Positions 28,107 to 36,920 of a DNA stretch of 64,000 nucleotides are shown one piece after another. Under the pieces are notes generated by a model, which did no database searches, was not told where the DNA came from, and saw only the letters and a list, made by a program, of their open reading frames with translations. Each line of letters begins with the position of its first letter. The first letter of the stretch is position 1. The stretch is from Aureibaculum algae. Lineage in GTDB: Bacteria; Bacteroidota; Bacteroidia; Flavobacteriales; Flavobacteriaceae. The position numbers and the translations under genes are program-made. The stretch is from positions 4,672,001 through 4,736,000 of the forward strand of contig NZ_CP040749.1 in the NCBI RefSeq assembly GCF_006065315.1, in the 5' to 3' direction.

Positions 28107-28574
28107 ATGAAACTCTCAGAAATTAAAAACAAATTAAATCAATTAGATAACATTGCGTTTCAATTGCCAAACGGCGAATTGGTTCCAACTAATTTTCACG
28201 TTACAGAAGTTGGTAAAATCACAAAGAATTTTATCGATTGTGGTGGCACAGTACGGAAAGAAGAAGTAGCCAACTTTCAACTTTGGGACGCCAATGATTA
28301 TGACCATCGTTTACATCCAGAAAAATTAGTAAAAATTATTGAGCTTTCTGAAAAGGTCTTAGCAATTGGCGATTTAGACATCGAAGTAGAATATCAAGGA
28401 GAAACCATTCAAAAATTTGGGCTCGATTTTGACGGACAAAATTTCTTACTCACTACAAAACAAACAGATTGTTTAGCAAAGGATAAATGTGATATACCTG
28501 AAGGAAAACTCAACGTAAAATTATCAGATCTAAATAGCGAAACTACTTGTACTCCTGGAGGAAATTGTTGTTAA
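28107..28574 (+). CDS. DUF6428 family protein of the arsenic operon
   Basis: A 155-residue soluble protein that resembles the DUF6428 family, found in arsenic operons of Bacteroidetes; function unknown. The body is alpha/beta (QLPNGELVPTNFHVTEVG, FIDCGGTVRKEE, FQLWDANDYDHRLHPEKL). The C-terminus is TTCTPGGNCC, very like the SCSPNSGCC tail of the preceding ArsM and ending in the same Cys-Cys as ArsR. The conserved Cys and His residues could bind As(III), for example to pass it to ArsM or Acr3; this is inference. It is 43 bases after arsM and seven before the acetyltransferase gene. Confidence 0.75.
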   Translation: MKLSEIKNKLNQLDNIAFQLPNGELVPTNFHVTEVGKITKNFIDCGGTVRKEEVANFQLWDANDYDHRLHPEKLVKIIELSEKVLAIGDLDIEVEYQGETIQKFGLDFDGQNFLLTTKQTDCLAKDKCDIPEGKLNVKLSDLNSETTCTPGGNCC

Positions 28575-28581
28575 TACCATT

Positions 28582-29070
28582 ATGAAATTTGAACATATTA
28601 ACGAAGATAATTTCAACCTTGTTTTAAATATTTACAAAGCAGGCATAGCCTCAGGAAAAGCAACTTTTGAAACGGAAATGCCCAACTTCATAAAATGGGA
28701 CAATGCACATCTTGCTGTTGGTCGTATTGCTCTTTTTGATAACAATATCATGTTAGGTTGTGGTGCTTTATCAAAAGTTTCAAATCGCAGTGTTTATAAA
28801 GGTGTAGCAGAAAACAGTGTGTATGTTTCTCCATCGCATCAAGGCGTGGGTGTAGGTTCAAAAATTTTGAAAAAACTCATAGAAATCAGTGAAATCAATG
28901 GTATTTGGACATTACAATGTGGTATTATGCCTGAAAATAGTGCAAGCATCCATTTACACAAAAAGTGCGGATTTCGAGAAATTGGCTATCGCGAAAAAAT
29001 CGGCCAACGTAATGGGGTTTGGAAAGACAACATTATAATGGAAAGAAGAAGTAAAAAAATAGGAATCTAA
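28582..29070 (+). CDS. GNAT acetyltransferase, ArsN/phosphinothricin acetyltransferase-like
   Basis: A 162-residue GNAT protein. Features of the Pat/ArsN1 group are SGKATFETEMP near the start, the acetyl-CoA loop VSPSHQGVGVGSKIL (Q-x-x-G-x-G/A), and the HKKCGFREIGYREKIGQRNGVWKD end. ArsN1 enzymes acetylate the antibiotic arsinothricin and are known from arsenic operons; the placement here supports that reading. Specificity for arsinothricin versus phosphinothricin cannot be seen from sequence alone. It lies in the middle of the operon with short gaps (7 and 12 bases). Confidence 0.8.
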   Translation: MKFEHINEDNFNLVLNIYKAGIASGKATFETEMPNFIKWDNAHLAVGRIALFDNNIMLGCGALSKVSNRSVYKGVAENSVYVSPSHQGVGVGSKILKKLIEISEINGIWTLQCGIMPENSASIHLHKKCGFREIGYREKIGQRNGVWKDNIIMERRSKKIGI

Positions 29071-29082
29071 TAACCAAAACTT

Positions 29083-29694
29083 ATGAATAAATTAGTATCA
29101 GAAATTATAGAAAATTTAGACCCATCAAGTATCAATGGGCAACGTAAACATATATTACAACCACTTATCGACTTTATTCAAATGAAAGTAGCTAACAGTG
29201 AAGAAATACGGTTGAATTTTATTTGTACACACAACTCACGAAGAAGTCATTTATCGCAAGTTTGGGCTCAAACAATGGCCTTTCATTTTGGTATTAAAAA
29301 TGTGTTTTGTTATTCTGGCGGCACGGAAGCTACAGCATTGTTTCCTATGGCAGCAACAACCTTACAAAACTCGGGTTTTGAAATACAGAAAATTTCTAAA
29401 AATGACAATCCTGTGTACAGTATCAAGTATGCAAAAAATGAGCATCCTATAATTGGATTTTCAAAAAAGTTCGATGATGCTTTTAATCCTAAATCTGACT
29501 TTGCAGCGATTATGACTTGTTCGCAAGCAGATGCTGGTTGCCCGTTTATTGCAGGGGCAGAAAAACGAATTCCCATTACTTTCGACGATCCAAAAGCATT
29601 TGACAACACACCTCAGCAAGCAGAAAAGTATAACGAACGTAGTTTGCAAATAGCTACTGAATTACACTATGTATTTTCACAAATAAACTTCTAA
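29083..29694 (+). CDS. arsC: Arsenate reductase of low-molecular-weight phosphatase type
   Basis: A 203-residue protein with the phosphatase-like P-loop CTHNSRRS (C-X5-R) near residue 50, as in the low-molecular-weight tyrosine phosphatase fold. It has an N-terminal extension (about 40 residues) and a further conserved [17 protein letters not shown] cysteine set that can serve in the redox relay. In this family arsenate is reduced with thiols from thioredoxin or glutaredoxin. It lies 12 bases after the acetyltransferase gene and one base before acr3, so reduction and export are coupled genetically. Confidence 0.8.
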   Translation: MNKLVSEIIENLDPSSINGQRKHILQPLIDFIQMKVANSEEIRLNFICTHNSRRSHLSQVWAQTMAFHFGIKNVFCYSGGTEATALFPMAATTLQNSGFEIQKISKNDNPVYSIKYAKNEHPIIGFSKKFDDAFNPKSDFAAIMTCSQADAGCPFIAGAEKRIPITFDDPKAFDNTPQQAEKYNERSLQIATELHYVFSQINF

Positions 29695-29695
29695 A

Positions 29696-30745
29696 ATGGC
29701 AGCTCCCAAAAAATTAAGTTTTCTAGACAGTTATCTTACACTATGGATTTTCATAGCCATGGCTCTAGGTGTTGGTATTGGTTATTTTGTGCCTTCATTT
29801 TCGGGCATTATCAATTCTTTTAATAGCGGTTCCACAAACATTCCCATTGCAATCGGATTAATCGTAATGATGTATCCTCCTTTGGCTAAGGTTAATTATG
29901 CTCTGTTACCAAAGGTATTCAGAAATACAAAGATTTTATCCATTTCATTAGTATTAAACTGGATAATTGGTCCGGTATTAATGTTCTTTTTAGCCATCAC
30001 ATTTTTGCATGACTATCCTGAATATATGGTAGGGTTAATTTTAATAGGATTGGCTCGTTGTATTGCCATGGTTTTGGTTTGGAATGATCTTGCTGAAGGT
30101 AGTGCTGAATATGGTGCTGGTTTGGTCGCTTTAAACAGTATTTTTCAAGTTTTCGCTTACAGTTTTTACGCATGGCTCTTTATAACCATTTTACCTCCTT
30201 ATTTCGGATTTGAAGGTGCTATTGTAGATATTTCCGTAGCAACCATTGCAGAAAGCGTAGCCATTTATTTAGGCATTCCGTTTTTGTTAGGTATTTTAAG
30301 TCGACTGATTTTGGTAAAATTAAAAGGTGAAGATTGGTATACCAACAAGTTTATACCGGCCATTTCGCCCTTAACATTGATTGCTCTTTTATTTACCATT
30401 ATAATCATGTTTTCTTTAAAAGGAGAAATGATTGTAGAAATACCAATGGACGTATTACTTATTGCAATACCGTTATTAATCTATTTTACAGTCATGTTTA
30501 TTATTGGCTTTTTCTTTACCAAAGCAACGGGTGCAGACTATGATAAAACCGCAGCAGTAGCTTTTACTGCAGCAGGTAATAATTTTGAATTGGCTATTGT
30601 GGTTGCCATCGCTGTTTTTGGGCTCAACTCTGGACAAGCATTTACAGGTGTTATTGGGCCTTTGGTAGAAGTACCCGCTTTAATTTTATTGGTGCGAGTT
30701 TCCTTTTGGTTACGTAAAAAGTATTTTAAAAAACCAATGGCATAG
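29696..30745 (+). CDS. acr3: Arsenite efflux permease of the Acr3 family
   Basis: A 349-residue inner-membrane transporter with ten hydrophobic segments. The family-specific cysteine lies in [16 protein letters not shown] (about 115-130), and [14 protein letters not shown] in the first part is typical of Acr3. It exports As(III) by proton exchange. It is the last gene of the operon, starting one base after the reductase stop, and is followed by a hairpin terminator. No arsA or arsD is present, so export does not use ATP. Confidence 0.93.
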   Translation: MAAPKKLSFLDSYLTLWIFIAMALGVGIGYFVPSFSGIINSFNSGSTNIPIAIGLIVMMYPPLAKVNYALLPKVFRNTKILSISLVLNWIIGPVLMFFLAITFLHDYPEYMVGLILIGLARCIAMVLVWNDLAEGSAEYGAGLVALNSIFQVFAYSFYAWLFITILPPYFGFEGAIVDISVATIAESVAIYLGIPFLLGILSRLILVKLKGEDWYTNKFIPAISPLTLIALLFTIIIMFSLKGEMIVEIPMDVLLIAIPLLIYFTVMFIIGFFFTKATGADYDKTAAVAFTAAGNNFELAIVVAIAVFGLNSGQAFTGVIGPLVEVPALILLVRVSFWLRKKYFKKPMA

Positions 30746-30787
30746 GCATTAGAAAAATAGTGTCTACATTATAATAAATTACATAAA

Positions 30788-30816
30788 AGAGACTTCACTT
30801 GGTGGAGTCTTTTTTG
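30788..30816 (+). terminator. Rho-independent terminator of the arsenic operon
   Basis: GACTTCAC at 30791-30798 pairs with GTGGAGTC at 30802-30809, with one T-G pair and a three-base loop, followed by a run of T (30810-30815). It lies 43 bases after the acr3 stop, which fits the end of the operon. Confidence 0.8.
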
Positions 30817-30959
30817 CATTACACTTTCTAAATCCACATGAATTTAATTCGAAAACGGATGTGAAAGGATTTAAATGGCTTTTATTTACTAAATTTAACG
30901 CTTTAACAGCTAATGTATAGACAATTAGCACATTATAATTTAAACACTAAAACAATAAT

Positions 30960-31718
30960 ATGAAATCTCTAAATATAACTACAAACAATACTTCTAAATT
31001 AAAGCGTCTTCAACTTAGTATAGCACTGCTGCTCTGTACTTTTTTATCATTTACAAGCAACGCCCAAAATATTATTGGAGCATGGGAAAGTATTTCTACT
31101 GCAAAAGCGGATGACCAAATGAAGATTGTTGTTATTTATACTGAGGGATATAAAGTATTAACGGCTTACAATTCAAAAACCGGAAAGTTTATTGGTACCA
31201 CTGGAGGCAGCTGGAAATTAAATGGTGATACGTTAACGGAAAAAATAGAGTTTGACTCCGGTCTTTCAGAGCGAGTAGGCCTCGAAACCAATAATAAAGT
31301 AACCATAACTGATTCTACCATTACAACTGCAAATAGTCCTTTGAAATTGAAAAGAATTGATAGCGGAAAACCTGGTAAATTGCAAGGGGCATGGCTCATG
31401 TCTGGTCGTGTTAAGGATGGTGAAACACAACAAAGAGACACCAGCAAACCTCGAAAAACAATGAAAATACTCTCAGGCACTCGTTTTCAATGGATAGCTT
31501 ACAATACAGAAACCAAACAATTTATGGGTACCGGTGGCGGAACCTACACTACTAAAGATGGTAAATACACCGAAAATATTGAATTCTTTTCGAAAGATGA
31601 TACCCGAGTGGGCCACAGTTTACAGTTTGATTATGAATTAAAAGAAGGCAATTGGCATCATTCCGGTTTATCAAGCAAAGGAGCACCTATTTACGAAATT
31701 TGGAGTGTACGAAAGTAA
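30960..31718 (+). CDS. Secreted protein with two lipocalin-like repeats
   Basis: A 252-residue exported protein (signal ending SNAQ). Two tandem halves, about 38-125 and 140-250, share the pattern G-A-W, a VLTAYNSKTGKFIGTTGGSW or IAYNTETKQFMGTGGGTY segment, then an ENIEFFS/EKIEFDS strand and RVG. This fits lipocalin-like or DUF4488-like small beta-barrels. The ligand is unknown. It follows the arsenic operon but has its own leader, with 214 bases between, so it is not part of the operon. It is the last ordinary gene before the repeat array. Confidence 0.6.
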   Translation: MKSLNITTNNTSKLKRLQLSIALLLCTFLSFTSNAQNIIGAWESISTAKADDQMKIVVIYTEGYKVLTAYNSKTGKFIGTTGGSWKLNGDTLTEKIEFDSGLSERVGLETNNKVTITDSTITTANSPLKLKRIDSGKPGKLQGAWLMSGRVKDGETQQRDTSKPRKTMKILSGTRFQWIAYNTETKQFMGTGGGTYTTKDGKYTENIEFFSKDDTRVGHSLQFDYELKEGNWHHSGLSSKGAPIYEIWSVRK

Positions 31719-31837
31719 TTTGGTTCTAATAACCTAATAGAATTCAACGTGAGTTCTAGTGTTCTTTGTGTAATAATATGAAACAAAACATGTATCGAAA
31801 ACCAGTTTAATTAACACTAAAAGCCACTTAATTTATG

Positions 31838-31940
31838 TTGTTTTAATTAAAATAAAAAAATATATTTGCCGTGGATCGCTAAGCAAAAATTCAATTTTCT
31901 CACAACACCCCAGAAGATTAAAAATTGTTTATCCACCAAC
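31838..31940 (+). repeat. Intergenic promoter-hairpin repeat, copy 1
   Basis: TTG (31838-31840), 20 bases, TATATTTG (31861-31868), then eight bases, then a hairpin. The outer stem is CTAAGCAA with TTGTTTA (5' arm 31873-31886, 3' arm 31925-31934, extended by GGA/TCC); the middle stem is AATTTT with AAAATT. The inner CTTC/GAAG pair is reduced to an alternative TTCT/AGAA. The start codon of the next gene is 115 bases beyond the 3' arm. The stretch 31719-32051 holds nothing else that I recognise. Confidence 0.75.
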
Positions 31941-32051
31941 AAATCTAAAAGTAAAAACTTAAAAATTAATTATAAAAAAAGAACAAGACACAGCCGCTAG
32001 ACCCATTAAAAAACTCAACTAACTAATCAACTCACAAAGATTTTATTATTT

Positions 32052-32396
32052 ATGGAAATAAAATTTTCAATAGAACCAGAATTTCTTGAAGTCCAACTAA
32101 ACGGAAGTTTTACGCAAGACGCTTTTGTTGACTTTTTAAGACTGTTAGGAAAAAAAGATTCTGAAAACATTTATATTGATGCTTCTAAATTACAGAATAC
32201 CAATCTTACGTATCAAGAACGGTTTGATATTGTAAATGTTTCCTTAGCAAATCTTAACTTCGCTGCCAAAATTGCCATTGTATGGCCCAAACGAGATATC
32301 AATCATTTTATTATCGATAATATGCAACGTCATGGGCATGCTATTCAAATTTTTAGTGAAATAAACAAAGCGAAATCGTGGTTGCTAAAAAAGTAA
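32052..32396 (+). CDS. Small cytoplasmic protein, SpoIIAA/STAS-like
   Basis: A 114-residue protein with no signal peptide. The alternation of strands and helices (EVQLNGSFTQDAFVDFLRLL, NIYIDASKLQNTN, KIAIVWPKRD, IQIFSEINKAKSWLL) suggests a STAS or SpoIIAA-like fold, but no catalytic or phosphorylation site is evident, so the function is not stated. It is the first gene of the repeat array. The last 65 bases of its reading frame, and the spacer plus repeat after it, recur at 37086 in a fused pseudogene. Confidence 0.6.
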   Translation: MEIKFSIEPEFLEVQLNGSFTQDAFVDFLRLLGKKDSENIYIDASKLQNTNLTYQERFDIVNVSLANLNFAAKIAIVWPKRDINHFIIDNMQRHGHAIQIFSEINKAKSWLLKK

Positions 32397-32447
32397 TTTT
32401 AACATGCTCTTTTGTTAAAATAAAACGAGACTAAAACCCACGTATTT

Positions 32448-32625
32448 GAACTCTAATTATTGGTTTTTAATTCCTTTTTTCATAACTTAGCTTACTTAAG
32501 TCATTCACACTAAGCAAAAAAACAATTTTCTCTCTTCAACTCAGAAGCTATAAAAATTCGATTTGTTTAGCTACAATTAATAGAAACAACCCTCAAGGCA
32601 CTTCGAGATTAGTTATATGAATGTT
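32448..32625 (+). repeat. Intergenic promoter-hairpin repeat, copy 2
   Basis: TTG (32460-32462), 20 bases, TAACTTAG (32483-32490), 17 bases, then the hairpin: outer stem CTAAGCAAA (32510-32518) with TTTGTTTAG (32562-32570) through one G-T pair; AATTTT with AAAATT inside; then CTTC with GAAG. The second module, with CTTCGAG pairing CTCAAG, follows at 32588-32625. It stands 88 bases before the start of the GNAT fragment. Confidence 0.75.
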
Positions 32626-32658
32626 AACTACAAACTATAAAAACGTTATCGAAAACAA

Positions 32659-32811
32659 ATGGAAATCAGAAAAGTAAGTATTAACGATATTGATAAGTTA
32701 AAAGAAATAGGTAATCGAACTTTTATAGAGACGTATGCTTCCGTAAATTGTGAAGAAAATATGGCCGAATATTTGGAAAACCCCTTTTCTACCCAATATC
32801 TTAAGACGTAA
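32659..32811 (+). pseudogene. N-terminal fragment of a GNAT acetyltransferase
   Basis: The 50-residue reading frame (MEIRKVSINDIDKLKEIG...) matches the start of a common GNAT family of Bacteroidetes (TFIETYAS..NTEENM pattern), but stops at TAA at 32809-32811. The frame goes on for 14 residues after the stop (LNKKQLPIKTIF), so the stop probably arose from GAA to TAA and the rest of the gene has been lost. It lies just after copy 2. About 150 bases of unrecognised sequence follow before copy 3. Confidence 0.65.
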
Positions 32812-32964
32812 CTGAATAAAAAACAGCTACCAATAAAAACAATATTCTAAGATGCTAATTATCTGTACTTAACAACACATGCACAGCTTTTTATTAAACG
32901 CATTTAAAATTTGAATAGTCTAAATAAAAACACGCTACAACAACTCCTATCAACTTTATTTATT

Positions 32965-33075
32965 TTGCTTCTAAGTAAGATAAGCATTACATTTGTTACA
33001 GTTCGCTAAACAAAACCCTTATTTTGCCCCTTCAGCCCCGAAGTTTTAAAATTTCATTTTGTTATAGTTAGCCTA
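32965..33075 (+). repeat. Intergenic promoter-hairpin repeat, copy 3
   Basis: TTG (32965-32967), 20 bases, TACATTTG (32988-32995), eight bases, then the hairpin: GCTAAACAAAA (33005-33015) pairs with TTTTGTT at 33057-33063 and TTAGC at 33068-33072 across a small insertion; ATTTT/AAAAT and TTC/GAA lie inside. The promoter spacing matches copies 1 and 8 exactly. It ends 63 bases before the next start codon. The stretch 32812-33135 holds nothing else that I recognise. Confidence 0.75.
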
Positions 33076-33135
33076 CAAGATATAATCCATATCTAAATGT
33101 AATAAACACGTATTATTTCAACCTAAATTGACCCT

Positions 33136-33756
33136 ATGAAAATTACAAAAATCATTTTTCTAATTGTTGCCATTGTATCTTTTTCTAGCTGTGCTTCACG
33201 CTATAAATTAATTGAGCCAAAAACTATTAATTATGTTTCTGCACGCTCAAATGATGGCGTAAAACTAGAGTACAAATATGATTTGTTAAGAAAAAAATAT
33301 AAAAAGAAAGAAGAAAAAAAGGGTATTAAACTTGTGGCTATTAAAGTAACCAATAACACCGAAAGAGATTTAATGTTTGGCAGAGATATTACATTGCATT
33401 TTCTAAATAACACCCAAATTTTCATTTTAGAAAATGATGAAGTATATAAAACATTAAAGCAAAGTCCTGCTTCCTATTTATGGTATTTACTTTTAACACC
33501 AGTAAACTTTTATACTTATGAGACGAACGGTTATGGCGTTCAAGAAACTACAAATTCAGTACCAATTGGTTTAGTATTAGGTCCAGGATTAGCCGGTGGA
33601 AATATGATAGCCTCAAGTTCTGCAAATAAAAAATTCAAAACTGAATTGTTAGATTATAACATTTACGGAACAACCATTAAAAAAGGAGAAACTAAGTATG
33701 GTTTAATTGGTATAAAAACAGATGCATTCGATGCTTTAAAATTAAAATTGGAGTAA
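33136..33756 (+). CDS. Lipoprotein of unknown function
   Basis: A 206-residue lipoprotein (MKITKIIFLIVAIVSFSSCAS). Mature part unrecognised: a strongly basic stretch (LRKKYKKKEEKKG, about 55-67) followed by beta-rich sequence (IKLVAIKVTNNTERDLMFGRDITLHF), a Gly-rich hydrophobic turn (GLVLGPGLAGGNMIA) and IKKGETKYGLIGI. Its form resembles lipoproteins that carry small beta-sandwich domains. It follows copy 3, with 63 bases from the hairpin, and precedes copy 4. Confidence 0.65.
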   Translation: MKITKIIFLIVAIVSFSSCASRYKLIEPKTINYVSARSNDGVKLEYKYDLLRKKYKKKEEKKGIKLVAIKVTNNTERDLMFGRDITLHFLNNTQIFILENDEVYKTLKQSPASYLWYLLLTPVNFYTYETNGYGVQETTNSVPIGLVLGPGLAGGNMIASSSANKKFKTELLDYNIYGTTIKKGETKYGLIGIKTDAFDALKLKLE

Positions 33757-33767
33757 AACAACTATAG

Positions 33768-33900
33768 GCGTAAAAGGAGAATGTAAAACCAAATCTTCTC
33801 TCTTTACACAAAAGCTTTAAAGTATAAATTTGTTTACCTATTAAATGATCTAACCGTAAAGATTAATAACCCACCCGACACGCTTTGGTTAAGTGCAGTT
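33768..33900 (+). repeat. Intergenic promoter-hairpin repeat, copy 4 (degenerate 5' half)
   Basis: The 3' half is strong: TTTGTTTAC at 33829-33837 followed by a segment (33838-33868) almost identical to that of copy 6. The 5' arm is reduced to GTAAAACCAAAT (33783-33794), and no clear promoter box is seen. The second module, CCGA with TTTGG, is at 33865-33900. It ends 30 bases before the next start codon. Confidence 0.65.
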
Positions 33901-33930
33901 AAAATTAATTGAATTAAGAATATATTAATT

Positions 33931-35538
33931 ATGAAAATTAGATTATTGTTTATTTACTTATTATTATTGACCTCGGTGTCATGTAACAATTCAGAAGACA
34001 TCATTAAAGACGATCCTGTAATAGATGATCCTATTGTAGATGATAAAAATCCAGAATTAACAATAACTGGTTTTTCTGAAATTATTGAAACAGATACTAA
34101 AATATCAATTACTATTGTGGACGATTCTGCTGTTGAAACCAAACTTCTCCTTAATAATGAAGAACTTGCAACTAGCACAGCAAAACAATTTGATTTAGAT
34201 ATAAACCCATATGGTTTACCTATTGGACAAACTAATTTTATTATAGTATCAAAAGATGCCATGGGTAATGAGAAGTCTGAGACATTTTCTGTTGAAATTA
34301 AACATCTCTTAATAGAATATGAATACAGCTTACAAGAATTAAGTGATAAGACACATTGGTTGTTTTTCAATAATTTAGATGGAACCGAAATTAAAAGCAT
34401 CTTGATTAAAACGGGTGCCCAAAAAGTTTATACCGATAAAATTATACTTGAAGATAAAATATACACTTCAAAAGCCGCTTATAGATCAATGGCCCCAAGA
34501 GATATAAAATACCTCGAAATATCCACATTTAAAACAAATTTAGGTGGAAAAAGAATAGCGTCAATTGAGTCAACACCACAAGAATATAAACATTCCTTAA
34601 AATTAAAAATTAATGATGTTCCATATAAAAGTTCACCATCATATTTTGTTGGCGGACATGGCTATGTCGCCAATTCATATTCGGGTAATGAATCTTATAC
34701 CAACATCACTATTAAACACAATGCTGACCGACCCATTTATGTTAGAAATTCCTTTTTAGATTTGGAACCAAATTTAATTGGTAAAAAGGAAAACTATCAT
34801 TACCTAAGTATATCACCTGACGTTGGAAATACAAGTATGGAAGTTGAATTAGACCAATTCTTACCAGCTGAAGAAAATATTAGAATTGATTTTCCCCAGC
34901 ATGATCCAGGTTCTATATTTTTTCATAGAAATGGATTTAAAAACGAGGAAAACTATATGAAGTTTGAAGGGCACAATATATATGATGTAAATGAACCCGT
35001 TGAGACAAGTCTTGATTTTATTGATATGCCTATTATTTCTGGACTAAACTTATACCAAACAAGTTTTGGGTATAAAAAAAATGATATCACTTATACTTCA
35101 CTGGCCAAAGATGGATTGCTAAATATTGAAATGCCAAATTGGACTGCTGATGTTTATGGTTCTAATTCAACCATTCAATTAAATGCTAATAATAGTGATG
35201 TAGATTATTATATATTATCACTAAGCAGAATTTTAGATGTTGTTAATGGAAATGAATACTCAAGCAAAGCTTTCTTTTGGAACTATAATATTCCTGAAGA
35301 AGAAGATAACAAAACCACAATTGTTCCCCGTTTATCGCTACCAAATTTAATAAATGAATCAATAGATATACCATTCTTTAATTCAACATCTGAATTAAAG
35401 ATGACAGAAGGCGTTACAGCCATAGACTATACCAAATTCAACTCCTATGATGAAACTTTAGAATGGATATTCTTTAATATCAATATCCCTAATATTAATG
35501 ATAAAGACTATCGTTTAATAACATTTCCTAAACCTTAG
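33931..35538 (+). CDS. Large lipoprotein with bacterial Ig-like N-terminus
   Basis: A 535-residue lipoprotein (LLLTSVSCNN). An acidic repeat follows the lipid site (DDPVIDDPIVDDKNPE), a common surface-lipoprotein linker. Residues about 45-120 look like an Ig-like beta domain (LTITGFSEIIETDTKISITIVD, then GLPIGQTNFIIVSKDAMGN). The remaining about 400 residues are beta-rich with no motif I recognise. It probably sits on the outer membrane. The gene is flanked by copy 4 upstream and a small membrane-protein gene downstream. Confidence 0.62.
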   Translation: MKIRLLFIYLLLLTSVSCNNSEDIIKDDPVIDDPIVDDKNPELTITGFSEIIETDTKISITIVDDSAVETKLLLNNEELATSTAKQFDLDINPYGLPIGQTNFIIVSKDAMGNEKSETFSVEIKHLLIEYEYSLQELSDKTHWLFFNNLDGTEIKSILIKTGAQKVYTDKIILEDKIYTSKAAYRSMAPRDIKYLEISTFKTNLGGKRIASIESTPQEYKHSLKLKINDVPYKSSPSYFVGGHGYVANSYSGNESYTNITIKHNADRPIYVRNSFLDLEPNLIGKKENYHYLSISPDVGNTSMEVELDQFLPAEENIRIDFPQHDPGSIFFHRNGFKNEENYMKFEGHNIYDVNEPVETSLDFIDMPIISGLNLYQTSFGYKKNDITYTSLAKDGLLNIEMPNWTADVYGSNSTIQLNANNSDVDYYILSLSRILDVVNGNEYSSKAFFWNYNIPEEEDNKTTIVPRLSLPNLINESIDIPFFNSTSELKMTEGVTAIDYTKFNSYDETLEWIFFNINIPNINDKDYRLITFPKP

Positions 35539-35591
35539 CATTTCTAAAGTATAACAATATAGTTTCCATTCATTTCAGAATCAACTCAAAA

Positions 35592-35738
35592 TTGAAGAAA
35601 ATAAATACTATAAGAATTATTGGATTAATAATATTAGGTATAGGATACATAGTTCATTTCACTTTAGAAAATGATGCGACCGATTTTATTCCTGGTCTTT
35701 TAGCCGGTATCGGAATTGGATTTATTATATCTGGATAA
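35592..35738 (+). CDS. Small two-segment membrane protein (48 residues)
   Basis: A short reading frame from TTG 35592 to TAA 35738, not shadowed by a longer gene. It has two hydrophobic stretches, IIGLIILGIGYIVHF and GLLAGIGIGFIISG, around a charged turn (ENDATDF). Small membrane proteins of this form are frequent between accessory genes in Flavobacteriia; function unknown. The start is uncertain because no ATG is available. It lies 53 bases after the large lipoprotein gene and 86 before the next. Confidence 0.45.
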   Translation: MKKINTIRIIGLIILGIGYIVHFTLENDATDFIPGLLAGIGIGFIISG

Positions 35739-35824
35739 TTAGTTAAACGCGTAAAATAATTGAATATCAAATTTTAATAAGTATGCCAAATTTGAATAGT
35801 AAACACTTGATAATACAAAAAAAT

Positions 35825-36664
35825 ATGATAAAAAGCATATACTTTTTATTGTTAATTTTATTAAATACGATAACCTTCTCTTGCTCTTCAGAAGACAATT
35901 CTGAATCAGAGGAAATTGAACTTACCCAAAATAAATTGGTCAAAATTGAAAAAGTTAATGATACTTTTAAAGCTAATTATACATACAATTCAGAAAATAG
36001 ATTAAAGAACTGGACAGGTACTCAACCTAATTTTAGCTATGAAATTGAATTGGTTTATGATGCAAACAAAAAAATTATAGAAAACCATTATCAAGAAACT
36101 GGTTCTAGAACTTACACAAGCGATACCTATTTCAAATATAATAATGACAATAATTTAATTAGTTATGACGATGTTAATTTGACTTATAATGGTCATGTAA
36201 TTACAGCTACAGGTACCATTGAAGGACACCAAAATGCAACAATTGAACTAGAAACAAATAATGTTGGATTAATCACAAAATTAACTGAAAACGATAACTA
36301 CACCGTATTCGATTATAATTTAGACGGAAATTTAACTATTGCTAAAAATTACAATAATAATGATATACTTTTATCTACCTATACTATAGAATATGATCAA
36401 AATATAAATCCATTTTATGGACAAATGAAATCGATATATGTAGAGCGTTTTATTGAATTCTTTTATCCATTTGAAGGAATTTACATTGGCGGATTCGAAG
36501 GTTATAGCTTTCCTTTCCAAAAAAACAATATAATTTCAATTTCAGAAAACTCAACAGAATTTGTAAGCTATAATTACACGTACGATACCGAAAATTATCC
36601 ACTAAATGTAAATGAAAATTATTCTACTGACATATATGAATTTAACATAGCATATTATGATTAA
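35825..36664 (+). CDS. Lipoprotein with YD/RHS-like beta repeats
   Basis: About 279 residues from ATG 35825, which gives a proper lipoprotein signal (ITFSCSSE); the frame extends 14 codons further upstream but that part is not needed. The mature protein repeats a pattern of Y/F-D-x-N (ANYTYNSENRL, LVYDANKKII, FKYNNDNNLI, DYNLDGNL, YTYDTENYPL), like the YD-type repeats of RHS or wall-associated proteins. It resembles the unrelated-in-position gene at 42034, which has the same kind of repeat. Function unknown; surface exposure is likely. A degenerate repeat copy follows the gene. Confidence 0.62.
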   Translation: MIKSIYFLLLILLNTITFSCSSEDNSESEEIELTQNKLVKIEKVNDTFKANYTYNSENRLKNWTGTQPNFSYEIELVYDANKKIIENHYQETGSRTYTSDTYFKYNNDNNLISYDDVNLTYNGHVITATGTIEGHQNATIELETNNVGLITKLTENDNYTVFDYNLDGNLTIAKNYNNNDILLSTYTIEYDQNINPFYGQMKSIYVERFIEFFYPFEGIYIGGFEGYSFPFQKNNIISISENSTEFVSYNYTYDTENYPLNVNENYSTDIYEFNIAYYD

Positions 36665-36672
36665 AAATAGTT

Positions 36673-36718
36673 GCAAACAAAATTTAGAGTTTCGCTTTAA
36701 AATTTCCATTTGATTTAG
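36673..36718 (+). repeat. Intergenic promoter-hairpin repeat, copy 5 (degenerate)
   Basis: GCAAACAAA (36673-36681) and TTTGATTTAG (36709-36718) enclose AATTT and AAAATTT. The CTTC/GAAG pair and the promoter are gone. The length is shorter than in other copies. It starts eight bases after the stop of the lipoprotein gene. Confidence 0.4.
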
Positions 36719-36920
36719 AAAGTCACAATTTATAGAAATAACTCTAATGTGATAAAATCTAAGTTCTTAAATAAACCTAAATAAAGAAAATTAATAAATA
36801 ATTTAATCAATCTCGCTTAACGGGAAATCAGTATAATAATTTAGTCTTGGTCATTAATAGTAAAAAAAGAATAATACCTAATAGTACACGCTTTATTCAT
36901 GCAGTTTAAAAAACACACAC

